A stretch of 41,647 nt of DNA from DASSNR01 sp036278935 (GCA_036278935.1 DASUKA010000009.1:1-41647), one strand, 5' to 3'. Numbered from the stretch's first letter, positions 7,887 through 16,613 are shown. Program-made: numbers and translations. The notes: generated by a model not told the origin, from the sequence alone.

Positions 7887-8998
7887 ACGACTTCGCGCTC
7901 CCTGGCGAACCGCCCGAAGTTGTAGTACGCGGCGCAGGCGCCCTCGCTCGAAACCATGCAGGTGCCAATGGGATGCTCTGGCGTGCATGCGGTGCCGAAT
8001 ACCTTGCACTCCCACGGCTTGATCACCCCTTTCAGCACTTCCCCGCACTGGCACGCCTTGGGGTCCGCAATCCGCACGCGCGGCACTTCATAGCGCAGTT
8101 CCGCGTCGAAGTCGCGGTAGCGCTCCGACAGCGCGAGGCCGCTCTGCGAGATGAAGCCGAGCCCGCGCCACTCGAAGTGCGGCCGCAGCTCGAACACGTC
8201 CGCCAACGCCTCCAGCGCGCGCGGGTTCCCCTCGTAGGGCACGCAGCGCGTGTACTGATTCTCCACGGCGCATCGCCCCTCGGCGAGCTGCCGCAGAATC
8301 ATGTAAACAGACTGCAGCAGATCGAGCGGCTCGAAGCCTGACACCACCAGCGGCTTGCCGTACTGCGCCGGGATGAACTCGAACGGGCGCGCACCCACCA
8401 CCGTGCACACGTGCCCCGGCCCGATGAAGCCATCGAGCCGCAGGTCGGGCGACTCGAGCAGCGCCTTGATCGGGGGGACAATGGTGACGTGGTTGCAATA
8501 GCAGAAGAAGTTGCGCACGCCCTCGGCCTTCGCGCGCATGAGCGTGAGCGCGGTGGACGGCGCGGTCGTCTCGAAGCCGACGGCGAAGAAGACCACCTCG
8601 CGGTCAGGATGCTGCCTCGCGATGCGCAGGGCATCGAGCGGTGAGTAGACCATCCGGACATCCGCGCCGTCGGCCTTGGCTTCGAGCAGCGTGCCGGTGC
8701 TCCCGGGCACGCGCATCATGTCGCCAAAACAGGTGAAGATGACTCCGGGGTGCCGGGCGACCGCGATGGCGTCGTCCACCCGACCCATAGGGATCACGCA
8801 TACCGGACAGCCGGGACCGTGCACCAGCTCTACATTCGCCGGCAGCAGGTCGTCCACACCATAGCGATAGATGGTGTGCGTATGGCCGCCGCACACCTCC
8901 ATGATCTTGTAGTGCCGCCCCGGCTCGACCGAGAGGCGGATCTGCTCGGACAGCACCTGTCCAAGATCGGCGTCCCGGAACTCGTCGGCGAATTTCAC
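7883..8998 (-). CDS. hypD: Hydrogenase Fe-ligand assembly protein HypD
   Basis: HypD (371 aa) is a [4Fe-4S] protein that, with HypC, forms the scaffold on which Fe(CN)2CO is built. All family motifs are present: MEVCGGHTHTIYRYG, ELVHGPGCPVCVIP, TCFGDMMRVPGS, CYCNHVTIVPP and the Cys-rich C-terminus CGEVLKGVIKPWECKVFG with TCMVSSEGACAAYY. The frame is open to 9193, but the family begins at about KFADEFRDADLG. I therefore start at GTG 8998, whose GTGA overlaps the stop of the HypC-like gene. The same GTGA junction occurs one gene upstream. Confidence 0.97.
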   Translation of the reverse strand: MKFADEFRDADLGQVLSEQIRLSVEPGRHYKIMEVCGGHTHTIYRYGVDDLLPANVELVHGPGCPVCVIPMGRVDDAIAVARHPGVIFTCFGDMMRVPGSTGTLLEAKADGADVRMVYSPLDALRIARQHPDREVVFFAVGFETTAPSTALTLMRAKAEGVRNFFCYCNHVTIVPPIKALLESPDLRLDGFIGPGHVCTVVGARPFEFIPAQYGKPLVVSGFEPLDLLQSVYMILRQLAEGRCAVENQYTRCVPYEGNPRALEALADVFELRPHFEWRGLGFISQSGLALSERYRDFDAELRYEVPRVRIADPKACQCGEVLKGVIKPWECKVFGTACTPEHPIGTCMVSSEGACAAYYNFGRFAREREVV

Positions 8999-9249
8999 GC
9001 GGCGTCTCCATTCCCGGATCCGAGATGCAGGATGGCGGTGCCGGCGTGCACGAGCACCGTATCGCCGATCTGTACCGGGCCGACCAGGCCGACCATCACC
9101 TCGCTCTGCCGGCCTTCGGGATCCGAACAGATGGCCACCCCCTCCTCGGAGGTGGGACTCATCACGCGCATGGGCACGCCCTCGTCCGCGCACGTGATGC
9201 AGTGGTCAGCCGAATCACATTCGCGCCCGGGGGGCTGGTTCGCACTCAC
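8995..9249 (-). CDS. Divergent HypC-type chaperone with internal CxxC
   Basis: This 84-aa protein ends in a clear HypC/HupF-type beta-barrel (VMVGLVGPVQIGDTVLVHAG, then TAILHLG). It lacks the canonical Met-Cys N-terminus. Instead it has an N-terminal region with DHCITCADEGVPMRV, putting two Cys in CxxC ahead of the barrel. Proteins of this type occur as second HypC paralogues in actinobacterial-type clusters (from memory). The GTG at 9249 overlaps the stop of the canonical hypC (GTGA), and its TGA overlaps the hypD GTG. It may be a HypC specific for this large subunit, or a chaperone holding Fe through the internal Cys pair. Both are inferences. Confidence 0.85.
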   Translation of the reverse strand: MSANQPPGRECDSADHCITCADEGVPMRVMSPTSEEGVAICSDPEGRQSEVMVGLVGPVQIGDTVLVHAGTAILHLGSGNGDAA

Positions 9250-9524
9250 TCGATCCCGCTCCGGGTGAACTCCTCGATCTCCACTTCGTACGCGGAGCCC
9301 ATCCGCTGCAACAGACGCAACGTGGCCATGGCCTCCTCCTCGTCTACCCTGGAGATCGCGAATCCCACATGGATGAGGACCCAATCCCCTTCATGCACGC
9401 CGCCGTGGCCGTCATCGAGCAGCCCGATGTTCACCGTGCGCCGGACACCCGTGACGTTCACCGTCGCAAGGCGATTCCGCTCGTCGGCCATTCCGACAAC
9501 CTGCCCAGGTATGGCGAGACACAT
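9246..9524 (-). CDS. hypC: Hydrogenase assembly chaperone HypC
   Basis: The 92-aa protein starts MCLAIPGQVVG, with the essential Cys2 of HypC that carries the iron precursor between HypD and the large subunit. The barrel TVNVTGVRRTVNIGLLDD and GDWVLIHVGFAISRVDEEEA are standard. Its ATG lies inside the last 67 bases of hypF in another frame, and its stop overlaps the next gene's GTG. Together with the HypC-like gene downstream it gives two HypC-type chaperones in one operon. Confidence 0.96.
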   Translation of the reverse strand: MCLAIPGQVVGMADERNRLATVNVTGVRRTVNIGLLDDGHGGVHEGDWVLIHVGFAISRVDEEEAMATLRLLQRMGSAYEVEIEEFTRSGIE

Positions 9525-11890
9525 GAGACAGCCTCCCGGTGATGCGCACGCGAACCGTGCGGTGGTTGCCCGGCCGTGCGCCCGCGCGCCGCGGCGATCG
9601 CCGCCTGGCCGAACGAGATACCGCCATCGTTCAGCGGTAGCCGCTCGGGAACCAGCACGCGCAATCCACGCTGTTCCAACTGTGCCGCCATGCCCTCGAG
9701 CATCAGCACATTCTGGAACACACCGCCGGAGAGCACGACGGTACTCACGCGCCGCCGCTGTGCCGCCAGTCCGCATGCGTGAATCGCCGCATGAAGCAGG
9801 CCGTGATGAAATCGCGCTGCGATGTTGCTCACGGGAACCGCTGCCGACACATCACGCACCACCGCGCGAATGAGCGCACGCGCATCCAGCAGCAATTCCT
9901 GCCGCGCGATGCGCACGGGCATGGGGTAGCATCCCTCGTCCCGCGCATCGACGGCTATCTCCAGCTCGATTGCCGCCTGCCCCTCGTAGGTCACCTCGGT
10001 GCGCAGCCCGCACAGCGCGGCCACCGCGTCGAACAGTCGTCCGACGCTGGTCGTCATGGGCGACGCCACTCCGCTCCGTGCAAGGCGAGCGACGGCGCGC
10101 CAGCGCTCGGCATCCACGCGCGCCTCGAGTGTGGCGGGGCGCGGCGGCTCGCCGTCCGTGATAGCAGCCAGCCACGCGCACGCCATGCGCCACGGCTCGC
10201 GAATGGCCGCCGCGCCACCCGGCAACCGCACCGGCCACAGGTGCCCGATGCGCTCGAAGCCGGTGAGCCCGCCGAGCAGCAGCTCGCCCCCCCAGATCGT
10301 CCCGTCCGCTCCATAGCCCGTGCCATCGAAGATCACGCCGATGGCCGGCCCCTCCTCGCCATGCTCGGCCAGGCAGGCGGCGAGGTGCGCGTGGTGATGC
10401 TGGACGCCTACCGGTTCCAGCTCCCGCGCTTCGAGCGCGACCTTCGTCGAGAGATAGTCCGGATGGAGATCGTGTGCGGCCACCCGGGGCTCGATCGCGA
10501 ACAACCCCTCCAGGTGGGCGATCCCCTCCTCGAATGAGCGCAGCGTCTCGTAATTCTCCAGGTCGCCGATATGATGACCGACCCAGGCGCGCTCGCCGCG
10601 AACGACGCAGAAGGTGTTCTTGAGCTCGCCGCCATACGCCACGAGCGGCTGCTCCGCGTGCACCGGCATCTTCAGCGGCGTGGGCACATAGCCCCGCGAG
10701 CGCCGCACCATGAGCGGCGTGCGCCGTCCTCCCAGCGAGACAACCCGTACGATCGAGTCGTCCGTGCGGGTGTGGATCGGGCGATCGTGCAGCAGGAAGA
10801 GATCCGCAATGCCCGCGAGGCGCTCCAGCGCATCCGCATCCCGGTAGGCGATCGGCTCGTCCGACACGTTGCCACTCGTCATGACCAGCGGCACCCCTGT
10901 ATCCGCGAGCAGCAGGTGATGCAGCGGGGAGTACGGGAGCATGACACCAAGATCGCGATGTCCCGGTGCCACCTCATCCGCCACGCGCGCATCGCGCTGT
11001 CGCCGGGCCAGCACGATAGGCCGCGCACGTCCCGTGAGCAGGCGCTCCTCTTCCACGTCGAGCCGCACGAGCCGGTGCGCGGCCGCCAGATCCCCCGCCA
11101 TGAGCGCGAACGGCTTGTCCTCGCGATGCTTGCGTGCGCGTAGCCGGCGCACGGCCTCGCCGTGGTCTGCCCGACAGGCGAGATGGAACCCGCCAACGCC
11201 CTTCACGGCCACGATCGCGCCGCGGTTGAGCGCGCGCGCGGCAGCGTCGACCGCGTCGCGCGCGGCAGCGCCCATCACCGCGGCGCCCGCACGGTCCACC
11301 AGCCGCACGCGCGGGCCGCACGTCGCGCAGGCGTTCGGCTGCGCATGAAAGCGCCGGTTGTCGGGGTCATCATATTCGGCGCGACACTGATCGCACATGG
11401 TGAAATCCGCCATCGTCGTGAGCGGCCGATCGTATGGAATGCCACGCACGATCGTGAAGCGGGGCCCGCAGTTGGTGCAGTTGATGAATGGATAGCGAAA
11501 GCGGCGATCGGCGGGGGCGAACAGCTCGGCCAGACACGCATCGCATGTGGCCGTATCGGGCGAGACGAGGGCAGCGGGCGGCGTGGAGTCGTCGCTCTCG
11601 ACAATCCGAAAGCACTCATCGCCGCACGGCGTCAGCTCCTCCACCGCCACGTGCTCGATGCCCGCAAGCACGGGAGCTTCAACGGGAAGCCGCTCGAGAA
11701 AGCGCTGCACGGCGAGGGGAGGCCCCTCGACCTCGGTCAGCACGCCGCGGGCATCGTTGCGCACGAAACCGCCGAGCATGAGCGAGCCGGCGAGATGGTA
11801 GACGTAGGGGCGGAAGCCGACGCCCTGCACTGTCCCTTCAACGCGAACTCTAGCGCGCCGTCGCGCCACGGCCGCGGCTTCAGTGCGCAT
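9458..11890 (-). CDS. hypF: Carbamoyltransferase HypF
   Basis: HypF (810 aa) makes carbamoyl-AMP from carbamoyl phosphate and transfers the group to HypE. Domains run in order. An acylphosphatase part comes first (VRVEGTVQGVGFRPYVYHLA, near residue 15). A zinc-finger pair follows (CDACLAELF, FINCTNCGPRFTI, CDQCRAEYDDP, ACATCGPRVRL). Next is a YrdC-like part (ALNRGAIVAVKGVGGFHLAC), then a Kae1-like part (VQHHHAHLAACLAEHGEEGP, VIFDGTGYGADGTIWGG). The family normally ends at about LNDGGISFGQAAIA. Here about 35 more residues follow and overlap hypC by 67 bases, so the tail may be non-functional. ATG 11890 shares a base with the permease stop. Confidence 0.97.
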   Translation of the reverse strand: MRTEAAAVARRRARVRVEGTVQGVGFRPYVYHLAGSLMLGGFVRNDARGVLTEVEGPPLAVQRFLERLPVEAPVLAGIEHVAVEELTPCGDECFRIVESDDSTPPAALVSPDTATCDACLAELFAPADRRFRYPFINCTNCGPRFTIVRGIPYDRPLTTMADFTMCDQCRAEYDDPDNRRFHAQPNACATCGPRVRLVDRAGAAVMGAAARDAVDAAARALNRGAIVAVKGVGGFHLACRADHGEAVRRLRARKHREDKPFALMAGDLAAAHRLVRLDVEEERLLTGRARPIVLARRQRDARVADEVAPGHRDLGVMLPYSPLHHLLLADTGVPLVMTSGNVSDEPIAYRDADALERLAGIADLFLLHDRPIHTRTDDSIVRVVSLGGRRTPLMVRRSRGYVPTPLKMPVHAEQPLVAYGGELKNTFCVVRGERAWVGHHIGDLENYETLRSFEEGIAHLEGLFAIEPRVAAHDLHPDYLSTKVALEARELEPVGVQHHHAHLAACLAEHGEEGPAIGVIFDGTGYGADGTIWGGELLLGGLTGFERIGHLWPVRLPGGAAAIREPWRMACAWLAAITDGEPPRPATLEARVDAERWRAVARLARSGVASPMTTSVGRLFDAVAALCGLRTEVTYEGQAAIELEIAVDARDEGCYPMPVRIARQELLLDARALIRAVVRDVSAAVPVSNIAARFHHGLLHAAIHACGLAAQRRRVSTVVLSGGVFQNVLMLEGMAAQLEQRGLRVLVPERLPLNDGGISFGQAAIAAARGRTAGQPPHGSRAHHREAVSCVSPYLGRLSEWPTSGIALRR

Positions 11891-12942
11891 CAGGGCTCGT
11901 CCGGCAGCTCCGTCCATCGCTGCGCGGCGCGTCCGAAGCGCCGGACCAGCCACGCCGCAATCCAGAGCGTCATGAAGAGCGCCACGATGGCTATGCCGAG
12001 CGTCTCGAAATCCAGCGCACGCACCATGGCCCAGATCCCGGTCTGCCAGCCGAGCAGCTGACCGGCGATGGACAGAAACTGCACCGATCCGATGAACAGG
12101 GCCACCGCCACCGTCACACCGGTCACCGCGAGGTTGTAGACCAGCTTCCGCACCGGGTCGACAAGCGCCCACCGGTACGCACGCGACATGAGCACCCCGT
12201 CGACCGTATCCACCAGCGACATGCCCGCGGCGAAGACGAGCGGGAGCACGAGCAACGCGGTCATGGGCAGCGAGTGCGATGCCGCCATCGCGGCCAATGC
12301 CAGCAGCGCCACTTCCGACGCGGTGTCGAAACCCAGTCCAAAGAGAAAGCCCACCGGATACAAGTGCCATGGGCGGGCCACGAGCTTCAGAAAGCGGCCG
12401 AACACGCGACTCATGAACCCGTTCAGCAATAGCTGCCGGTCCAGCGCCTCCGCGTCGCTCCTCCCGCGGCGCAGCGCCCGGAAGGTACGGTACACCTCAA
12501 GAAAGAGCAGCAGGTTCAGCAGCCCCACCGCGTACATGAAGAGGCCCGACACGGTGGTCCCGATGTACCCCCCGAGCTGCTGCAAGCGAGGAAGATCGCC
12601 CTTCACGGCACGCGCCGCGAACACCGTCGCGAGTGTGAGCAGCAGAACAACCGTGGAGTGGCCAAGCGAGAAGAAAAAGCCCGTGCCCAGCGGACTGCGC
12701 TGATCGCGGATCAGCTTGCGCGTGGTGCTGTCGATGGCCGCGATGTGATCGGCGTCGAAGCCGTGGCGCAGCCCCAGTACGTACGCGAGCGCCACCAGGC
12801 TGAGCAGGAAGGGATTGCCCCGGGCGATGTAGAGCAGCGCGGCTCCCCAGCCCAGGACGTGCAGCACGACAACGCCGCCGGCGATGCCCGCGACCCCCGC
12901 TGGGCTCGTCTCACTCGCCTGCTGCCCACCACCTGTCTGCAT
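11890..12942 (-). CDS. NiCoT-family nickel/cobalt permease
   Basis: This polytopic inner-membrane protein of about 350 aa supplies nickel for the hydrogenase made by the genes downstream. The three NiCoT signatures are present: LRHGFDADHIAAIDSTTR in the second helix (the HX4DH metal site), LFGLGFDTASEVALLAL, and GMSLVDTVDGVLMSRAY. Roughly eight hydrophobic helices are visible. It is the first gene of the hydrogenase operon, and its stop overlaps the hypF ATG. Start: AAGGAC at 12951-12956 precedes ATG codons at 12948 and 12942. The second has the better 9-base spacing, and an in-frame upstream start at 12999 is less likely. Specificity for Ni rather than Co is inferred from the neighbours. Confidence 0.95.
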   Translation of the reverse strand: MQTGGGQQASETSPAGVAGIAGGVVVLHVLGWGAALLYIARGNPFLLSLVALAYVLGLRHGFDADHIAAIDSTTRKLIRDQRSPLGTGFFFSLGHSTVVLLLTLATVFAARAVKGDLPRLQQLGGYIGTTVSGLFMYAVGLLNLLLFLEVYRTFRALRRGRSDAEALDRQLLLNGFMSRVFGRFLKLVARPWHLYPVGFLFGLGFDTASEVALLALAAMAASHSLPMTALLVLPLVFAAGMSLVDTVDGVLMSRAYRWALVDPVRKLVYNLAVTGVTVAVALFIGSVQFLSIAGQLLGWQTGIWAMVRALDFETLGIAIVALFMTLWIAAWLVRRFGRAAQRWTELPDEP

Positions 12943-13079
12943 CCCCATGAGTCCTTCGGCAAACGAGATACCCGACGCTGGAGCGAGACAGCGCGGCACG
13001 GTTTCACCGAGCCACGCTCTGCGACATGCTCAAAGATCAATCACAGCACGGCTCGTGCGGTAGTGTCCGGATCGGTAGC

Positions 13080-13101
13080 AAAAAGCCGGCCCGGTACCGA
13101 C
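13080..13101 (-). terminator. Putative rho-independent terminator after the barrel-protein gene
   Basis: Reading leftward, GTCGG (13101-13097) pairs with CCGGC (13089-13085) around a 7-base loop and is followed by TTTTT (13084-13080). It lies 12 bases past the stop of the outer-membrane protein gene and upstream of the permease, so it would separate the two transcription units. The stem is short (5 bp, one G-T), hence moderate confidence. The promoter of the hydrogenase operon should then lie between about 12950 and 13079; I see no convincing -35/-10 pair there. Confidence 0.5.
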
Positions 13102-13113
13102 GTTCTCGCGCGA

Positions 13114-14424
13114 TCAGTCGATGATGTCGAGGTTCTCTTCGAAGCGAGGGTTCACCACGCTGTTGAGGATCGAGCCGAACGAATAACTCAGCCCGACCTC
13201 CAACCGATAGTCGTACGACGTGGCCAGCTGCCGCCGCTGGAGCAGCACCTCCTCCTCACTGGCGGTCTGCTTGGGAAGATACAGTTGATCGCGAATGCGC
13301 GACGCGTGGCCCGAGAGGTCCAGCGAGAGCCCTTCGGCGATGCGCAGGCCGAGGTCAGCGGAGATCCGTTGGCGGCTGATGCTCGGATGCGCGGGATCGT
13401 TCGAGAGCAGGAGCGCCACGTTGATAGTGCCCCAGGGTTGATTCTGCGCCAGGCTCGCCACGAGGCTCTGCCGCGGCACCGTCTCGACCGTCTTGTTGTA
13501 GATGGTCGTGTCCTGGTACACGAAATGACGAGCCCCCACGCGATACATGATCGCGAACTGCCGCCGCGTGGCATCGGCGTATGGAAAGACGTCCCATTCC
13601 AGTGCCGGTGCCAGTTGCAGCGCGAGCCGCTGGTTCAGGAAGTCCGACGAAGCGGCGGACGCGCTGAGGCCGATGGACCAATGACCGTCGACGCTCTTCA
13701 CGACCAGGCCGCTCGCCTCCCTGCTCCGGGAAATGCTCGTGAGCGTTCCGCTGTCGAGCGCGAACCGGTCGGCTCGAAAATCAGCGTGCAGAGAGCCATC
13801 CAGCTTCCACGCCGCCGTCGTGCGATTGGCAGACACCGATCCGGAGAGGCGCGTGGAATGCTGGGACTGTTCGCCATCCAGGGAGCCGCTTGCCCGCAGC
13901 TCGAAGACCCAGTGGTTCCAGGGGTCATGCGCGGGCGCCGCCAGGACGGCCGCCGGCGTGCCGGAGTAGCTGATGCGGAGGCCGCGGGCGATGCGGGAAT
14001 GAACGAGATACGGAATGAGGCCAAGCTTGATTGTGCGAGTGAGCATGGCCCGTACTGCGTCCGGCGACTCGCCGGGCTCGGAGACGGCATGCAACGTGTC
14101 GTTATGCACGGCGTGCGTGCCGAGCCCCAGGAAGGCCAGGGTGAAATCCCGACCACCGGCCGCGGTCCGCTGCGTGGTGAGGAGAACATGCACATCGGCC
14201 TCGCGCGGATCGCGAGTGTAGGCGACGAAGTGGATCTCCGTGCGGAAGTAGTCCATGTCGCACCGGTAGCCCTGGCAGTCGACGAACACCTTCAACCGCT
14301 GGTCCGGCGCAAGCGCTTCATCCGGCTGGGACTGGGCCGACGCTGCCGACCCGAGCGCCGAAATCGCGGAAATGACTACGGCGCAGAACGCGGCCGTCGT
14401 GCAGCGGTACTCCCATCCTCGCAT
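13114..14424 (-). CDS. Secreted outer-membrane beta-barrel protein (436 aa)
   Basis: An N-terminal signal peptide (CAVVISAISALGSAASAQS) is followed by a conserved periplasmic-looking block with two Cys (KVFVDCQGYRCDMDYFRTEI) and then HFVAYTRDPREADVHVLLTT. From about residue 190 the sequence alternates polar and hydrophobic residues in paired strands. It ends in YDYRLEVGLSYSFGSILNSVV, typical of an outer-membrane barrel. I recall proteins with this head and tail in Gemmatimonadota and Bacteroidota but know no function. It starts 4 bases after the GH20 gene, so the two are probably co-transcribed; a role in surface glycan handling is only suggested by that. Confidence 0.85.
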   Translation of the reverse strand: MRGWEYRCTTAAFCAVVISAISALGSAASAQSQPDEALAPDQRLKVFVDCQGYRCDMDYFRTEIHFVAYTRDPREADVHVLLTTQRTAAGGRDFTLAFLGLGTHAVHNDTLHAVSEPGESPDAVRAMLTRTIKLGLIPYLVHSRIARGLRISYSGTPAAVLAAPAHDPWNHWVFELRASGSLDGEQSQHSTRLSGSVSANRTTAAWKLDGSLHADFRADRFALDSGTLTSISRSREASGLVVKSVDGHWSIGLSASAASSDFLNQRLALQLAPALEWDVFPYADATRRQFAIMYRVGARHFVYQDTTIYNKTVETVPRQSLVASLAQNQPWGTINVALLLSNDPAHPSISRQRISADLGLRIAEGLSLDLSGHASRIRDQLYLPKQTASEEEVLLQRRQLATSYDYRLEVGLSYSFGSILNSVVNPRFEENLDIID

Positions 14425-14428
14425 CCCG

Positions 14429-16537
14429 CTACTGCGGAGCGGAGGATGTCGTCTTCGCGGCCAGATTCATCCCCGGCATGGTGGCGGGAATTCCCACTTC
14501 CGCCGCACTTGGCAGCCGCCTGCTCTGGTACCATTCCTGCCGCGCCGCATCCACGCGATCGGCCCGTTCCACCCACCGCTGCGTGGCGATGTCGTATCGC
14601 ACGAGCACGTTGTGCAGCCAGTAGGGACGATTTTCCCGGCGCCACGCCTGCTCGTACTGGTCGCGAACCAGGGAGAAGGCATCGCGCAGGTCCTGCAGGC
14701 GGCCGTTGATCCCCGAGATGTTGCCGAGGTCCGGGGTCGGCGAGCCGCCCACAGCCACGGTATCGACGGCATGCGCGTACATGCCCACGATCTCATCGGC
14801 GAACTGGAATTTCATCCCGATGAGATCGATGCGTCGCGCGCCCAATTCGAACGCATCCAGCGCGTCGAGCTGCTGGTGAATGGTGGGCCGCGTTTCCTGC
14901 GCCAGTACGAGCGCCTGCTCGGCGAGCAGCCGCAGGTCGTGCGCGATGGGACGGATCTTCTGTGCCACGCGCTGCCCCTCCTGGCTCCACGGATCCAACC
15001 AGAACAGATGGTCGCTCGCGTCGCCCACCCCGGCCTTGTGCAACATCACCTGCGCCGCGATCAGCTTCCGGTGCGCATCGTTCATGCGCCCAGTGGTGTC
15101 GCCGAGAAATGCCTGGCCGAAGCTGTTCTGGAATTGCTCGATGCTGCTCTCGCCCGGCTGCCACCCCGCGGCCGCGCCAAAGAGCACGCCATACCAGGTG
15201 TTGTTGAACAGCGCCTCGCCATCGTCGTCCCACGAAGTGTTGAGCACGCCAGTGGCGCCCAGCCGCTGTCCATCCCGAACGAAGCCCTGGATGTTGCGGA
15301 GCGCCATGTCGTTGTCGGGGTAGACGCGGCTCCAGTTATTCACGCCCGGCGCCACCCAGGTTTCCAGACCGGCATCGCGGTAGGGCGTGATGTAGCGATC
15401 GAACGAGCGCTGCGGGTTGTACGTCCACGCGACCGCAATGAGCCCCTTGGGAAGTGTCTTCACCAGATCCGGGTCCTTCATCGCGATGTCGCCCCAGAAC
15501 AGGAGGCGCTTGCCGAAGGGACGCAGCGTGATGGCGATGCGCTTGAGGAAGTCGAGATAGACGGCACCGAGCCCCTGGATCTTCACCTCGCCGGCAGTCT
15601 GGCCGCGCCCCAGCTCGAACGTCTCATCAGCACCGATGTGCACGAACGGGCCGGGAAAGAGCGAATCGATCTGACCGAACATCTGGCGGATCAGCTCGAG
15701 CGAACCCGGCTGCCCGGGCGCGAGTACGTGCCCGTGCGGCGTCTCGGCCAGGTCGGAGTACGCCTCGTATTCCAGCACATGGTGCAGGTGGCCAAAGGCC
15801 TCCTGCTCGGGGATGATGGTGATGTGATACTGCTTCGCGTAATCGACGAGCTGCTTCACCTGGCTGGGAGTCATGGCGCCGCCCGGCGGCGCCATGAGGG
15901 GATTCGCGGTGTAGGCCAGCGTGTTCTCGAAGTAGGGGGAGTACACGTTGATCTTGTACGCCGCGAAGGTGCGGATCTGCTTCTTCTGGAAATCCAGCGT
16001 GGGCACCGGGCCGCGGGACAGATCATCCTGAATGCCACGATAGCGCATGGCCGGCCAGTCGCGGATCTTCGCGCCTTCGATGCGCGCCGAGCTACTATCC
16101 CCCACCACCATCTGCTTGAGCGTCTGCACGCCATAGAACACGCCGGCCGCGGTGGCGCCGGCGACCACTACCTCGCCGTGCCCGGCCACCAGGATGTAGC
16201 CCTCATCGTGCATCACCGGCTCGAAGGTGAGCGTGTCCCGCTTGAAGGCGTACTGCGCGGCGGGCCAGTCGGCGCGCGCGAGCGTGATGCGCACGGCATT
16301 CGCCGTTCCGAGGGGCACCACTCGAATGCCGCGCGCCCGGAGCATGGTCTCGAGGTTCTTGGCGGCGAGCTTGTCCGCCGCTCCATGAGCATTGATCGCC
16401 ACGCCATGCGCAAGCGGAATCGACTCGAGCGGCGTCACTTCGCGCGGTTGAGGGATGAGGTGCAGCGTGGCCTGAGCGCGCAACGGCGTCAGCGAACCCC
16501 ACGCCGCGATGGCCAGGAGGAGGGTAAATCGGCGCAT
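14429..16537 (-). CDS. Secreted GH20 beta-N-acetylhexosaminidase
   Basis: The 702-aa enzyme is predicted to release terminal N-acetylhexosamine from chitin, peptidoglycan or glycans by substrate-assisted catalysis. The catalytic pair is Asp304-Glu305 in PFVHIGADETFELG. The non-catalytic beta domain precedes it (LHLIPQPREV, RITLARADWPAAQYAFKR, ATAAGVFYGVQTLKQM). A signal peptide (MRRFTLLLAIAAWGSLTPLR) supports ATG 16537 over a longer frame to 16615. About 250 residues follow the barrel, including a helical region of unknown role. It is followed after 4 bases by the outer-membrane barrel gene. GH20 membership is firm; the substrate is not known. Confidence 0.93.
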   Translation of the reverse strand: MRRFTLLLAIAAWGSLTPLRAQATLHLIPQPREVTPLESIPLAHGVAINAHGAADKLAAKNLETMLRARGIRVVPLGTANAVRITLARADWPAAQYAFKRDTLTFEPVMHDEGYILVAGHGEVVVAGATAAGVFYGVQTLKQMVVGDSSSARIEGAKIRDWPAMRYRGIQDDLSRGPVPTLDFQKKQIRTFAAYKINVYSPYFENTLAYTANPLMAPPGGAMTPSQVKQLVDYAKQYHITIIPEQEAFGHLHHVLEYEAYSDLAETPHGHVLAPGQPGSLELIRQMFGQIDSLFPGPFVHIGADETFELGRGQTAGEVKIQGLGAVYLDFLKRIAITLRPFGKRLLFWGDIAMKDPDLVKTLPKGLIAVAWTYNPQRSFDRYITPYRDAGLETWVAPGVNNWSRVYPDNDMALRNIQGFVRDGQRLGATGVLNTSWDDDGEALFNNTWYGVLFGAAAGWQPGESSIEQFQNSFGQAFLGDTTGRMNDAHRKLIAAQVMLHKAGVGDASDHLFWLDPWSQEGQRVAQKIRPIAHDLRLLAEQALVLAQETRPTIHQQLDALDAFELGARRIDLIGMKFQFADEIVGMYAHAVDTVAVGGSPTPDLGNISGINGRLQDLRDAFSLVRDQYEQAWRRENRPYWLHNVLVRYDIATQRWVERADRVDAARQEWYQSRRLPSAAEVGIPATMPGMNLAAKTTSSAPQ

Positions 16538-16583
16538 GACTGGCGGGAAAAGAAGTGGGCAGAAACCGCTTGCAATACTAACG

Positions 16584-16613
16584 GCGCCGCACACCCGATG
16601 GCCAGTGCGGCGC
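16584..16613. repeat. Perfect inverted repeat between the molybdoprotein and GH20 genes
   Basis: GCGCCGCAC (16584-16592) and GTGCGGCGC (16605-16613) form a 9-bp perfect stem with a 12-base loop. It lies in the 170-base spacer upstream of the GH20 start and downstream of the molybdoprotein gene. No run of T follows in either direction, so it is a weak terminator candidate; an operator is the alternative. Nothing else recognisable is seen in this spacer. Confidence 0.5.

Noticed and set aside
8999..9193. N-terminal extension of HypD
   Set aside because: The added residues are Arg/Gly-rich, not conserved, and overlap the HypC-like gene; the GTG at 8998 fits the family start.
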